Assembly: GCF_039555335.1 (NCBI RefSeq)
Contig: NC_092637.1
Span: 43,168,990-43,232,989, forward strand
DNA from: Amphiura filiformis
Lineage: Eukaryota > Echinodermata > Ophiuroidea > Amphilepidida > Amphiuridae
Length of the DNA stretch: 64,000 bases
Reading direction: 5' to 3'
The translations under genes were made by a program, and so were the position numbers. Each line of letters opens with the position of its first letter. Positions within the stretch are counted from its first letter, which is position 1. The notes under the pieces were generated by a model that saw only the letters and a list, made by a program, of their open reading frames with translations, ran no database searches and was not told where the DNA came from. Shown piece after piece: positions 1 through 8,856 of this stretch.

Positions 1-412
1 GGCAAAACAGAATCTTATTACAGTTGACAAAATATTTTGCTAAAATGTTTGCCCAAAATATTTTACACTAACATTTTAAAAATCTAATAATGATCTTTAT
101 ATAACCCGACAAGTTATTAAAACGTTTCAAACAAGCCTGTAGCCAGGGGGCCAATGACCCCAAAATGCCAATGACCCCAAAAGTTTTTTATGCCTTTTTG
201 GTCCAAAAATGCCCAAAAAAAATGCCAATGACCCCAAAAGTTTTTTATGCCTTTTTGGTCCAAAAATGTCCAAATCCGCCCCCACCAGTCCAACAAGGTC
301 CAAATTTTGAAAAAAGGTCCACTTTTTTCAAAATCAGCACCCCCCAAAATAAATCCTGGCTACGGGCCTGGTTTCAAATACACGTTTAATAACATTTTTT
401 GTGTTTGCTGGG
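1..412. mobile_element. MITE of the CCCAGCAAACAC family, left end outside the window
   Basis: AT-rich sequence with runs such as AACGTTTC and TATAACCCGACA ends at 412 in TTTGTGTTTGCTGGG, the inverted terminal motif of a family seen whole at 52378-52717 and 54174-55077. The element is interrupted by a second insertion at 132-370. No coding capacity is visible. Confidence 0.7.
132..370. mobile_element. hAT-type MITE nested in the previous MITE (8-bp TSD)
   Basis: The termini are CAAGCCTGTAGCCAGG on the left and, inverted, CAGGCCCGTAGCCAGG on the right. The element is flanked by a direct 8-bp duplication GTTTCAAA at 124-131 and 371-378. An 8-bp target duplication with CAG-type ends is the hAT signature. 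The interior carries two copies of a 57-bp unit starting at 165 and 222 (ATGCCAATGACCCC...). No transposase is present. Confidence 0.85.
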
Positions 413-802
413 TATCAGAGATGCCACTAAGTACCACTCAAAAAGTCTGAAAAACCTGAAATAGCATGTTAATTTAGAATAATAAGTCCCAAAACGGGCT
501 GAAAATATATAAAAGTGCGGAAATGTTCACTTTTAAAAGTAGAAATTCAGACAAAAGTAGGAAATGTGGCATCTCTGGGGTATGCGTCTTTGACTAGCGC
601 GTAAGCATAATTATCAAGTCGACGTATACGAGCTAAACAGTGTTATATCGTGTCATACAGCATGGCTAAGAACCAATAAGATTGCAGTTCATTTTCAAAA
701 TGAATATCCTACTATTTGTGATTACAAGTAGGCCTAAATCAGACTCATATCTATAGGCATTAGGCAGAGACAAAACTTGCGATATTTTTATTATCATCTT
801 AT
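413..802. other. intergenic, no gene seen
   Basis: No supportable reading frame. Part of 570-700 (ending near ACCAATAAGATTG) resembles 24690-24810 upstream of another ZF block, which suggests shared duplicated flank; similarity was judged by eye only. Confidence 0.4.
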
Positions 803-1057
803 GGACCGTTCACAAACACTTGTTAGGGGGGCCTGATGCAAAAAGGGGCCCTTAAATTTTTGACCCTCCAAAGGGGGGGGGGTGAAAAAGTCCTCGGAAA
901 ATAGAGTTTATATGCTTTTCTATGGGGTTGACCCATAATTTTCATGTCAAAGGGGGGGGGGGGCTGGAATTTTTGCGGTCTGAAAAGGGGGGCCTACAAA
1001 TTTTCACGATGACATTTTTTGCATCAGACCCCCCTAACAAGTGTTTGTGAACGGTCC
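803..1057. mobile_element. MITE with 43-bp TIRs and 5-bp TSD
   Basis: Terminal inverted repeats start GGACCGTTCACAAACACTTG and run about 43 bp (803-845 and 1015-1057). The direct duplication CTTAT flanks them at 798-802 and 1058-1062. The interior is rich in G runs. A truncated relative lies at 8640-8856. Confidence 0.85.
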
Positions 1058-1069
1058 CTTATTCTACAT

Positions 1070-1215
1070 GAAACAGGAATCAGTTTGGAAATAACAGCAG
1101 TGTTACTTTTTATACGTCTATGGGTAATTAAAATTTAGTGCACACTTCTGTGAAAGATACCAAAATACGGTTTCATTTTGCTAACGAGTCAATGGTAACA
1201 TTATGAAGCAATTAT
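1070..1215. repeat. duplicated flank module, copy 1
   Basis: Contains CTTCTGTGAAAGATACCAAA, a TTTCATTTTGCTAAC segment and AATGGTAACATTATGAAGCA. Recognisably related stretches lie at 6840-7140 and 25385-25880. In each case the module lies on the 3' side of, or near, a ZF block, so it probably belongs to the segmental duplication that spread the ZF loci. Confidence 0.5.
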
Positions 1216-1254
1216 AATCATTAGCTGGGTTGAAGTGTCATCGGATGGAAAATA

Positions 1255-1640
1255 AGTTTTCTTGCTTCGGTGATTGTTCATACCAAATTCCATAAGCATG
1301 TAACACTCTATAGCAATTTGACCCAAAATGACCACCGCATGACCTTGACATTTTTTTGCGATATGATCACGGATGACCCCAAAATGACATTGACATAAAA
1401 TTTTGTATTGATTTTGTGGTCATTCCCATCAAATTTCATGCACATGCAACCATCTATCAATGGCGATTTGTATGACTCCGGATTACCCCCAAATTAACTT
1501 CCAGTCGTTCACACTTTATACACCTGCGATAAACAAGTGATTTGACCCCAGATGACCCCGAATTACTTAAAAATGACCTTTAACCACCTAATCCACCCAT
1601 TGCTAAGCATTTGTGCAACTAGATATCCTTCCATTGACCA
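1255..1640. repeat. diverged TGACC-rich repeats
   Basis: Loosely repeated sentences such as GACCCCAAAATGACATTGAC and GACCCCAGATGACCCCGAA, related to the better ordered arrays at 9660-10300 and 25900-26430. No coding signal. Confidence 0.5.
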
Positions 1641-2039
1641 GGATTCCCTATCATATGCCAATCAGATCTTGTGATAATTTGTCACGTGTATGATTTTATT
1701 TATACATTTTAAAGTAGACTTCCATATAAAAAAAATGCAAATTAACTACTGAATGTGCATGCTTTTTGCCGAAAACCAAAAGGTGATCTATTGTTCCTTT
1801 TGCTTATAAGACAATTTGCGTGCAAAACAAATTAGCATATATTAGCCAAAAAATAAGGCGAATTTTGCTATACACGTTGCAAAGGGGGCAGTGCGTTCGA
1901 AGCTTGCAAAATTGTGCAATGTAACACTATTTTGACTCAAAACATGTTGTTTTTCGGAAAAAAGGAAGATGCATATGGCAATTTTGGAAGCCGAAAATAT
2001 TGGAGACCCTGGGCCCGGGCCCATCTGGCCAAAAGGTAA
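1641..2039. other. 3' flank of ZF locus 1, nothing recognised
   Basis: AT-rich; no convincing gene, RNA or transposon end. Small frames here are short and without recognisable motifs. Confidence 0.4.
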
Positions 2040-2150
2040 ATCCGGCCCTGAATACTCGCACTGATAGTGTTTCTCGTTGATACCTGTACAATATGTACCG
2101 ACGTGGTGGGCGATGGTATCAGCAAAACATTTCTGACAGTACTCATGCAT
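2040..2150 (-). pseudogene. eroded terminal zinc fingers of locus 1
   Basis: The minus-strand translation reads HEYCQKCFAD then HYQCEYSG in a frame different from the upstream gene. These are recognisable leftovers of one to two more fingers beyond the present stop codon. Both Cys and His ligands are partly lost, so this is a decayed continuation of locus 1. Confidence 0.65.
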
Positions 2151-2151
2151 A

Positions 2152-3573
2152 TCACACTGATGTGGTTACTCTTTGGTGTGTTCTCATATGGTAGGCGAGG
2201 CCGGATTTAGCAGCATAACATTTCTGACAGTACTCACACTGATGTGGTTTCTCTTTAGTGTGAATTCGTTTGTGGGTTTTAAGATTATAAGCAGTAGAAT
2301 AACCCTTCTGACAGTATTCACACTGATATGGTTTCTCTTTGCTGTGTGTAATAACGTGGGAGGTGAGGTTGCCTTTTTGAGCAAAACATTTCTGACAGTA
2401 CTCACACTGATATGGCTTCTCTTTAGTGTGTGTTCTGATATGAATTTTTAGTTTACTTTTTCTATAAAAACTCTTCTGACAGTATTCACACTGAAAGCGT
2501 TTCTCTTTGGTGTGTGTACTGACGTGGTAGGTGAGGCCGCTTTTATCAGCAAAACATTTCTGACAGTACTCACACTGATAGGGTTTCTCTTTAGTGTGTG
2601 TTCTGATATGAATTTTAAGTTGACTTTTTCTATAAAACCTCTTCTGACAGTATTCACATTGAAAGCGCTTCTCTTTGGTGTGTGTACTGACGTGGTAGGT
2701 GAGGCCGCTTTTATCAGCAAAACATTTCTGACAGTACTCACACTGATAGGGTTTCTCTTTAGTGTGTGTTCTGATATGAATTTTTAGTTTACCTTTTCTA
2801 TAAAAACTCTTCTGACAGTATTCACACTGAAAGCGCGTCTCTTTGGTGTGTGTACTGACGTGTCTGGTGAGGCCGCTGTTATCAGCAAAACATTTCTGAC
2901 AGTACTCACACTGATAGGGTTTCTCTTTAGTGTGTTTTCTGATATGAATTTTAAGTTGACTTTTTCCAAAAAAACTTTTCTGACAGTATTCGCACTGAAA
3001 GCGTCTCTCTTTGGTGTGTGTACTGACGTGGCAGGTGAGGCCGTTTTTATCAGCATAACATTTTTGACAGTACTTACACTGATAGGGTTTCTCTTTGGTG
3101 TGGAATCTTCTGTGGATTTTAAGAGTATATTGGGAAGAATACCCCTTCTGACAGTATTCGCACTGATATAGTTTCTTGTTGGTGTGAGTTTTGCTGTGTC
3201 TTTTAATATGGCTGTTAAGGTTTTGTCTCAATGTAAAGCATTTCTGACAATACTTACACTGATAGGGATTCTCTTCAGTGTGAAGCTTTTTGTGATCTTT
3301 CAGCGTTTTTACCAGAGAAAAGGTCTTGTGGCAGTACTCACATTGAAAGCGTTTCTCTTTGGTGTGCGTACTGACGTCGGAGGTGAGATTGGTTTTATTA
3401 GTGAAACACTTCTGACCATTTGTTGACAAGCTTGTCTTACAAAACACATACCTTTTCCGTCTATGAGCCCGCACATATTTAATTAGATGTCTACTAACAT
3501 GTGATTTCAATTTATCTAAAGAATTATGGTTAATTCCACAAAATATACAACAAAATGGTTTCAAAAGTTTCAT
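2152..3573 (-). CDS. poly-C2H2 zinc-finger protein, locus 1
   Basis: A 473-residue protein, probably a nuclear DNA-binding regulator by family. The start at 3573 is chosen because MKLLKPFCC is shared with the sister loci and follows TGACA. Residues 1-35 hold an atypical finger (CIFC...HVSRH) and a basic segment (RAHRRKR). From about residue 50 a finger lacks its Cys pair: compared with locus 2, an internal deletion joins SLSTNG straight to QKCF. Then come 14 intact 28-residue fingers (QCEYCQK[C/S]F) with linker HTKEKPY or HTKEKRF. Fingers 6-11 alternate two types (ADKSGLTYH and YRKSKLKIH), a recently duplicated 168-bp two-finger unit. The end RTHQRVTTSV results from loss of 2 bp in the last linker. 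Target and function are unknown. Confidence 0.88.
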   Translation of the reverse strand: MKLLKPFCCIFCGINHNSLDKLKSHVSRHLIKYVRAHRRKRYVFCKTSLSTNGQKCFTNKTNLTSDVSTHTKEKRFQCEYCHKTFSLVKTLKDHKKLHTEENPYQCKYCQKCFTLRQNLNSHIKRHSKTHTNKKLYQCEYCQKGYSSQYTLKIHRRFHTKEKPYQCKYCQKCYADKNGLTCHVSTHTKERRFQCEYCQKSFFGKSQLKIHIRKHTKEKPYQCEYCQKCFADNSGLTRHVSTHTKETRFQCEYCQKSFYRKGKLKIHIRTHTKEKPYQCEYCQKCFADKSGLTYHVSTHTKEKRFQCEYCQKRFYRKSQLKIHIRTHTKEKPYQCEYCQKCFADKSGLTYHVSTHTKEKRFQCEYCQKSFYRKSKLKIHIRTHTKEKPYQCEYCQKCFAQKGNLTSHVITHSKEKPYQCEYCQKGYSTAYNLKTHKRIHTKEKPHQCEYCQKCYAAKSGLAYHMRTHQRVTTSV

Positions 3574-3885
3574 TGTCACTATACGTGCAGATGTTTGCAA
3601 TATGCAAAAGAATCCAACAACATTTAAATATGTATGTCACGTAGTTCAAATATCTTTGCGCACCTCAAAATCAGTCATGGAAGTCAAACAGTGAAGCAGC
3701 AAGCAAGACCACAATCCTATCTGAGTTGTAGTTTCAAAGGCACAGTTGTATGGCTGGATCAGAATTTCTGAAAAATTAAAGCAATTAAAAATAATTGTCA
3801 AATTTGACAGGATTTTCACCAATGTTATTCTTTTCGGTATAGTCTTAAAACCCATAGAAGGGTACAGATAATACATTCTAAGATA
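3574..3885 (-). promoter_or_regulatory. conserved upstream block and predicted 5' exon of ZF locus 1
   Basis: This block recurs upstream of all five ZF loci. On the minus strand a possible exon 1 ends at 3664 (TTTTGAG/GTGCGC), and a possible acceptor lies at 3580-3579 (GTATAG/TGACAATG), giving an 85-bp intron. An ATG at 3678 would open five codons closed by the TGA that overlaps the splice junction, 2 nt before the main ATG. A shared distal core GGATCAGAATTTCTGAAA (plus strand) lies near 3756. Splice sites are judged by eye and the donor is weak. Confidence 0.5.
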
Positions 3886-4480
3886 TGACCCCAGATGATA
3901 TTTGACCTGACCCCTGCATGATGTTCCATAATGTTCCCCGGGTTATGAAGTTTGTTGTCATCCAGTTTGAGCCCCGTACACCTTACAGATCGTTATGAAT
4001 TCGGCAGACGGCCGAATCCGGATTCGGCTTTTGGTAAATTCATTTTACGCATTCATTACTTTTGAATTTGAGAATAAGGGATCAATGCTATACATGATAG
4101 AGGGCAGCATGTCAATTTTTTAACGGAGATCAGATGATAAGTATTCAAAAGAGGGCGGCATACAGGGTTAGCTAACGGTGACTCACAGTACGGTCAAAGA
4201 CGATAACCGTTAAAAAATCGATATGCCGCCCTCTATAGGTAAAGCATTGATCCCTTGTTCTCTAATTTAAAAGTAATGCATGCCAAAAATTAATTTACCA
4301 AAAGCCGAATCCGGATTCGGCCGTCTGCCGAATTCATAACGAGATGTCCAATAAATGCATTTCTAAGATTTGACCTCTGCATGACCTTTGACCTTACCCC
4401 TGCAAAATGTTCCCCTGGTCATGAGATTTCTTGTTACTTAGTTTGAGCCCCATACACCTAACAGATCTCTAGATAATGCG
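3886..4480. repeat. TGACCT-rich repeat units, interrupted by a hairpin element
   Basis: Units containing ATGACCCCAGATGA, TTTGACCTGACCCCTGCATG and GTTCCCCGGGT repeat here and again at 5905-6240. At 4382-4394 is TGACCTTTGACCT, an exact DR1 direct repeat of the nuclear-receptor half-site on the minus strand. The tract is split by the element at 3991-4341. Confidence 0.6.
3991..4341. mobile_element. palindromic MITE with 4-bp TSD (AGAT)
   Basis: Ends are CGTTATGAATTCGGCAGACG and its inverted copy, with roughly 100-bp near-perfect arms. The direct duplication AGAT lies at 3987-3990 and 4342-4345. The uninterrupted paralogous site TTACAGATGTCCAG is present near 6000, which confirms both borders. 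The arms contain CCGAATCCGGATTCGG. No coding capacity. Confidence 0.88.
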
Positions 4481-4990
4481 ATTGTAAGAGTTTACCCCTT
4501 AGTGTCCTTTGACCCCGATTTTGTGTACTACCTTTGATTCCAATTTTGTGTGCAAGCTATAGGCACTGGGTATAGCCGATGCATATGTGCAAGTGACGTC
4601 ATTGTGCTATGTAATATGTGGCAGAAGGATTTTGAAGGTATTTGGCTATATACCGGAAATGCCCCCTAAATGACCTTTGACCCCAATTCTGTGTGCACCA
4701 TATGGGCACTGGATATTAGCTGATGCTTATGTGCCAGTGACGTCAGGTTGTTTTATGTAAGAGAAGAAGCATTTTTACCAAACTGGTCAATGCTGGTTGT
4801 GACCAAGTTAGGTCATTATTATGCTTTGAGAATCTGCCATCCTATACTTTATACACATTTTTAAAAACCAATTATTCTGGATATTGGCGACCAATTTCAC
4901 CTGAACACGGAGCTCTCTGCATCAGCTTGCAGTCCACGATCACCATACATGTAGTGTATAGATATCGTAACACCGTTTAACGACCCCACT
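4481..4990. repeat. two diverged units with TGACGTCA
   Basis: Segments around 4559-4620 and 4699-4763 are related (GGCACTGG...GATGC..ATGTGC.AGTGACGTCA). The block to about 4840, with GTTGTGACCAAGTTAGGTCA, recurs in shorter form at 6240-6410. TGACCTTTGACCC occurs at 4671-4683. No gene seen. Confidence 0.5.
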
Positions 4991-5019
4991 TTTAGGCGGT
5001 TACAGAATATAATCGATTT

Positions 5020-5465
5020 TACATTTTTGACCAAAAATCACATTTTTGACCAAAAATCAAATTTTTGACCGAAAATCACATTTTTGACCGAAAATCACAT
5101 TTTTGACCGAAAATCAAATTTTTGACCGAAAATCACATTTTTGACCGAAAATCACATTTTTGACCGAAAATCACACATTTTTGACCAAAAATCAAATTTT
5201 TTACCAAAAATCACATTTTTGACCAAAAATAACTTTTTGACCAAAAATCACATTTTGACCAAAAATCACATTTTGACCAAAAATCACTTTTTGACCAAAA
5301 ATCACTTTTTTGACCAAAATCACATTTTGACCAAAAATCACTTTTTGACCAAAAATCACTTTTTGACCAAAAATCACTTTTTGACCAAAAATCACTTTTT
5401 GACCAAAAATCACTTTTTGACTAAAAATCACTTTTTGACAAAAATCACATTTTGACCAAAAACAG
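5020..5465. repeat. 17-19-bp tandem array (TTTTTGACCAAAAATC)
   Basis: More than 20 copies in one direction. The first eight or so are 19 bp and alternate GACCAAAAATC and GACCGAAAATC; the later ones shorten to 17-18 bp. Open frames across it on both strands are repeat artefacts (LTKNHF-type peptides). Confidence 0.92.
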
Positions 5466-5482
5466 ATTCTCAAAGATAATAA

Positions 5483-5645
5483 TGATAAAATTGAATGGAT
5501 CCTTTCGCACGATACACAAGATATTGGTCTCGCTGTGAGTTTAAAAGATATCGTGCTCGGCTATCGCCTCGCACGATATCTTTTAAAACTCACAGCTCGA
5601 CCAATATCTTTGTGTATCATGCTCAATCCATCCAATTTTATATCA
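5483..5645. mobile_element. short hairpin MITE
   Basis: Arms start TGATAAAATTGAATGGAT and end ATCCATCCAATTTTATATCA. The centre is an inverted pair of AAAGATATCGTGC segments. A second, shorter member is at 25688-25812. Target duplication not resolved. Confidence 0.7.
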
Positions 5646-5794
5646 AAATCAGTCAAAGTATGTCTGAGCTAGCTAGAGCAAAAAATGTTTAGTTTTTTGT
5701 CAGGAAGAAGAAAGTAGAATCCGATAGCAAAACAGGACCTAGTGTGGGGGTGTTATTACAGTAGCCCCCCAGCTAAGTCAGGATTCTTTTTGGC

Positions 5795-6240
5795 GCAGTA
5801 GACCTATAGGAAAAAACAGTTGTATTACCGGATCAAAATGTCTGAAAAATTAAAGCAATTTAAAATAACTGTCATATTTGACTGGATTTTCACAAATCAT
5901 ACTTCTAAGATATGACCCCAGATGACATTTGACCTGACCCCTGCATGATGTTCCATGTTTCCCGGGTCATGAGGTTTTTTTTATCACCGAGTACCTATTA
6001 CAGATGTCCAGAAAATGAAATTCTAAGATTTGACCAAAGATAACTTTTGACCTGACCCCTGCAAAGTGTTCCAAGTTTGAGGCCAGTATCTGTTACAGAT
6101 GTACAGAAAATGCATTTCTAACATTTGACGTCTGCATGACCTTTGACCTGACCCCTGCAACATGTTCCTCTGGTCATGGGATTTGTTGTCACTGAGTTTG
6201 AGCCCCATACCCCTAACAGATATCCAGATAATGCAATTGT
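5795..6240. repeat. orphan copy of the ZF upstream block plus TGACCT repeats
   Basis: From 5820 to 5890 the sequence closely follows the distal upstream block of ZF locus 1 (CCGGATCAAAATGTCTGAAA, AATTAAAGCAATTTAAAAT), then continues into the same TGACCTGACCCCTGC units. No zinc-finger frame is attached. TGACCTTTGACCT lies at 6137-6149. This is a duplicated flank without its gene. Confidence 0.65.
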
Positions 6241-6690
6241 AAGATTTCCCCCTCAATGACCTTTGACCCCAATTCTGTGCGCACCCTATCAGATGAAATC
6301 ACATTTTTGGCCTATTTGACCCCTCTGTAATCTTTACCCATTAAAAGTCAGGTGATATGTATGGTCCTGGTCAATGATGGTTGTGACCAAGTTAGGTCAA
6401 AATTGGACAGAAATCATACATTCATACACTCCTATATCAAAGCAGCCAATCAGAAAAGCTGTTAGAAAAGTAGGAAACATGCATTGTGCATATTGTACAC
6501 TCCGCGTACTACGCGCAGTGTTTCACGTGTATCATAGGATTGATTCATTTTTCGGGCAGGTTGATGCATTTAAATTTGGTTCTATTTTCCAACATTTTTA
6601 GTGATAATTTGTTATATAAAAAAAGTAAAAATCACATGTTTTTGTTCTTCTCGTGTATGAAATGGATTAATCAACTTTATTATATTGCTC
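6241..6690. other. duplicated intergenic sequence, no gene
   Basis: Contains TGACCTTTGACCC (6257-6269) and a GTTGTGACCAAGTTAGGTCA segment matching 4797-4820. No supportable coding region. Confidence 0.45.
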
Positions 6691-6797
6691 GAAATTAGAC
6701 AAAATAATGCACTTGCGCTGATGCGTCTGATGCACTCGGGGCTCGTGCATTAGATGCATCAACATCAGCGCGCATGCATTATTTTGTCCAATTTCTC
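6691..6797. repeat. 107-bp palindrome with TGATGC-rich arms
   Basis: GAAATTAGACAAAATAATGC on the left is mirrored by GCATTATTTTGTCCAATTTC on the right, enclosing imperfect GCGCTGATGCG/CATCAGCGCGC arms. It could extrude as a hairpin and is probably a short MITE. Confidence 0.7.
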
Positions 6798-6839
6798 TCC
6801 CAATAAGTAATATGCGTTCATTAACTTATAAATATTCAA

Positions 6840-7140
6840 ATATTTGTGATCTAAACAAGTCAAGTAAATCAAGCACACGACGTAGTAAGGCAGAGAAAAA
6901 ACTTTTTTTTAAATAATCATGTTATTCTTCATATTGAATTAAACATTTTAACACAAACTTGAGGAATTGAAATTTCATATGCACTTCTACAAAAGATACC
7001 AAAAAAACGTTTCATTTTCCTAACAAATCAATGGTAAAATTATAAAACAAAATTTATTCTAATATCTTTAGAAAACAAAGTATTATAGGCCTACTCATAC
7101 ATAGGTATCAGATCATTTGTGTGCACGACAAATTTGATCA
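6840..7140. repeat. duplicated flank module, copy 2
   Basis: Shares CAAGTCAAGTAAATCAAGCA, AATTGAAATTTCATATG, CTACAAAAGATACCAAAA and ATCAGATCATTTGTGTG with 25385-25880, and its middle with 1070-1215. No gene is present in it. Confidence 0.65.
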
Positions 7141-7149
7141 AATTTAACT

Positions 7150-7492
7150 ACGTGTGTTCCCATATACAATAAAATTGGTATTTGCAAACATTATTTACGA
7201 TCACTTGGTATGGAAAGGCGTATATAGTCGATTCCAGCTTCTTTTCTTTCCACTTTTTTTCTCTTCTTTTCCATTTATCCTTTGCCCTTTTCATTTTGCC
7301 TTTCCGAATTTTTTTCCATTTTTTTTTGGTCAGTGGGCGCTCTGCACCCCCGCTGACTACGACATTGATTTGAAGGTATGTACTAGCTAGTAAACGCCAA
7401 AATAGAAAATACGAGGGTCATTCTAAAAGTTCTACCTGCATCATGCCAGAATATTTTAATTACTCATGGTTATACCCCGGGGGTTATACATG
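7150..7492. other. intergenic; partial repeat ending near 7365
   Basis: A pyrimidine-rich stretch (7240-7330) runs into GGTCAGTGGGCGCTCTGCAC, similar to the end of the hAT-type MITE at 56356-56776; probably an old fragment of that family. The small frames are not supported. Confidence 0.4.
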
Positions 7493-8608
7493 TACTCGTA
7501 ACTCACGGCTACTACAAATTAAACGTTATTTGACGAAAATGTGATTTTTGGTTGTTTATAGATATGTTGGTTAAAGCGAATACAGATTTGGTACGTCAGA
7601 AACGGTTAAAAACTGAAGCCAAAAGTTTAGTAAGCACCATATTGTAGCGTTGGATAATCTCTATAATAATGTTTTGAAGATGCAGTTGTCCAACTTCTTA
7701 CTCAGGATAAATATTTTGTTCCCATTTGAGCTCCCTGACATGCCTTCAGATTTCAAAATAAAATAAAACGCGTTTTATATGAGAAGAAAACATCAAAGGG
7801 TTCAACAGACACACAAATGTTATCGAAATTTGACAGATTTCGACTAGACCATGTTTAACATGTTTAAGGCAATTCGTAATTAAGTTCTTATTTTAAGAAA
7901 ATCAGGCCTTCATTTTTGAAAATTGCAGGAGCTCTGTTAATCACTCTCCTGTGTTTACATAGGTGCTCAACAAGGAACTCAATATTTTAATATCTGTATT
8001 AAAACATAGGGATTCAAGTAGTGAGGAGCTTAGTAAATCATACTCCTGAAATGTTAAAAGGAGAGCTGTAGGATCTCTGATGCAATTGAGCTCCTCAAAA
8101 TGAAGGTCTGGCAAAGGGTGTATCTTGATGGGGAAATAAGATGATCAATTTGTTAATAACCTTGTATATACTTACAAATACAAAAAATGTGCGAAGACTT
8201 ATTTGATTTTAACTTATGACCCAATTAATACGACTTGAACCAACAAGTGCTCACCCGACCAAAGTCAACAACCAATGGAAAAGCGCGAATATGAAGGCTA
8301 TCTTGAACATGTATCTGTTTTTTTGTACTAAAAACATGATACCCAGTAAAACTGCACTACCTGCAAGCATTGGATATTTATTAAGTTACTTGAACAAAAA
8401 TAAAGCAATTTAATCACTTTCAGAAATGAATTTGTAATGATTTCCATATAGACGTGGCCTACCTTTTAAATTAAAATTAGCATTTCTTTTCAGACCGTTT
8501 CCGACGTACCAAAACTATATTCACTTCAACCAACACATCTTAACAACCAAAAGTCGCATTTTAATCAACTTTCAGTTTGTAGCCAAGATTTAAGAGTATA
8601 ATCATGAG
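7493..8608. mobile_element. long inverted-repeat element, about 1.1 kb
   Basis: Left arm about 7493-7625 and right arm about 8490-8608 pair over some 120 bp (GGTTAAAGCGAATA with TATTCACTTCAACC; TTTGGTACGTC with GACGTACCAAAA). The interior is AT-rich without a supportable frame. Target duplication not resolved; arms diverged. Confidence 0.65.
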
Positions 8609-8639
8609 TAATTTCATCTTCCTGACATTTAGGATACCA

Positions 8640-8856
8640 GAGATGTTAGCCCCCCTTTCACTTCTCAAAAATTTCAGGCCCCCCTTTTAGACATGAAAAT
8701 TATGGGTCAACCCCACAGAAAAGCATATAAATTCAATTTTCCCAGGAAAATTTGTGGTCAATTTTCAGGCCCCCTTAGGAGGGTCAAAACTTTTAAGGGC
8801 CCCCATTTTGCATCAGGCCCCCTTAATAAGTGTTTGCGAACGGTCCTCAACGCTGG
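8640..8856. mobile_element. truncated copy of the 803-1057 MITE family
   Basis: The right end GCATCAGGCCCCCTTAATAAG followed by TGTTTGCGAACGGTCC matches the right TIR at 1021-1057, and the interior has the same GGGTCAAAA and CCCCCTTT features. The left TIR is missing. Confidence 0.65.

Noticed and set aside
2173..3426. Open frames on the plus strand across locus 1 (and similar ones at 11941-12351, 12785-13183, 44883-46007) with repeated TFLTVLTLI peptides
   Set aside because: They are antisense shadows of the repeated finger codons; the minus-strand finger frames carry all conserved ligands.
5020..5465. CRISPR array
   Set aside because: Units are contiguous without unique spacers, and the genome is eukaryotic.
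5141..5473. Repetitive frames (LTKNHF and FGQKVI repeats) that look like a repeat protein
   Set aside because: Generated by the 17-19-bp tandem array, readable on both strands.
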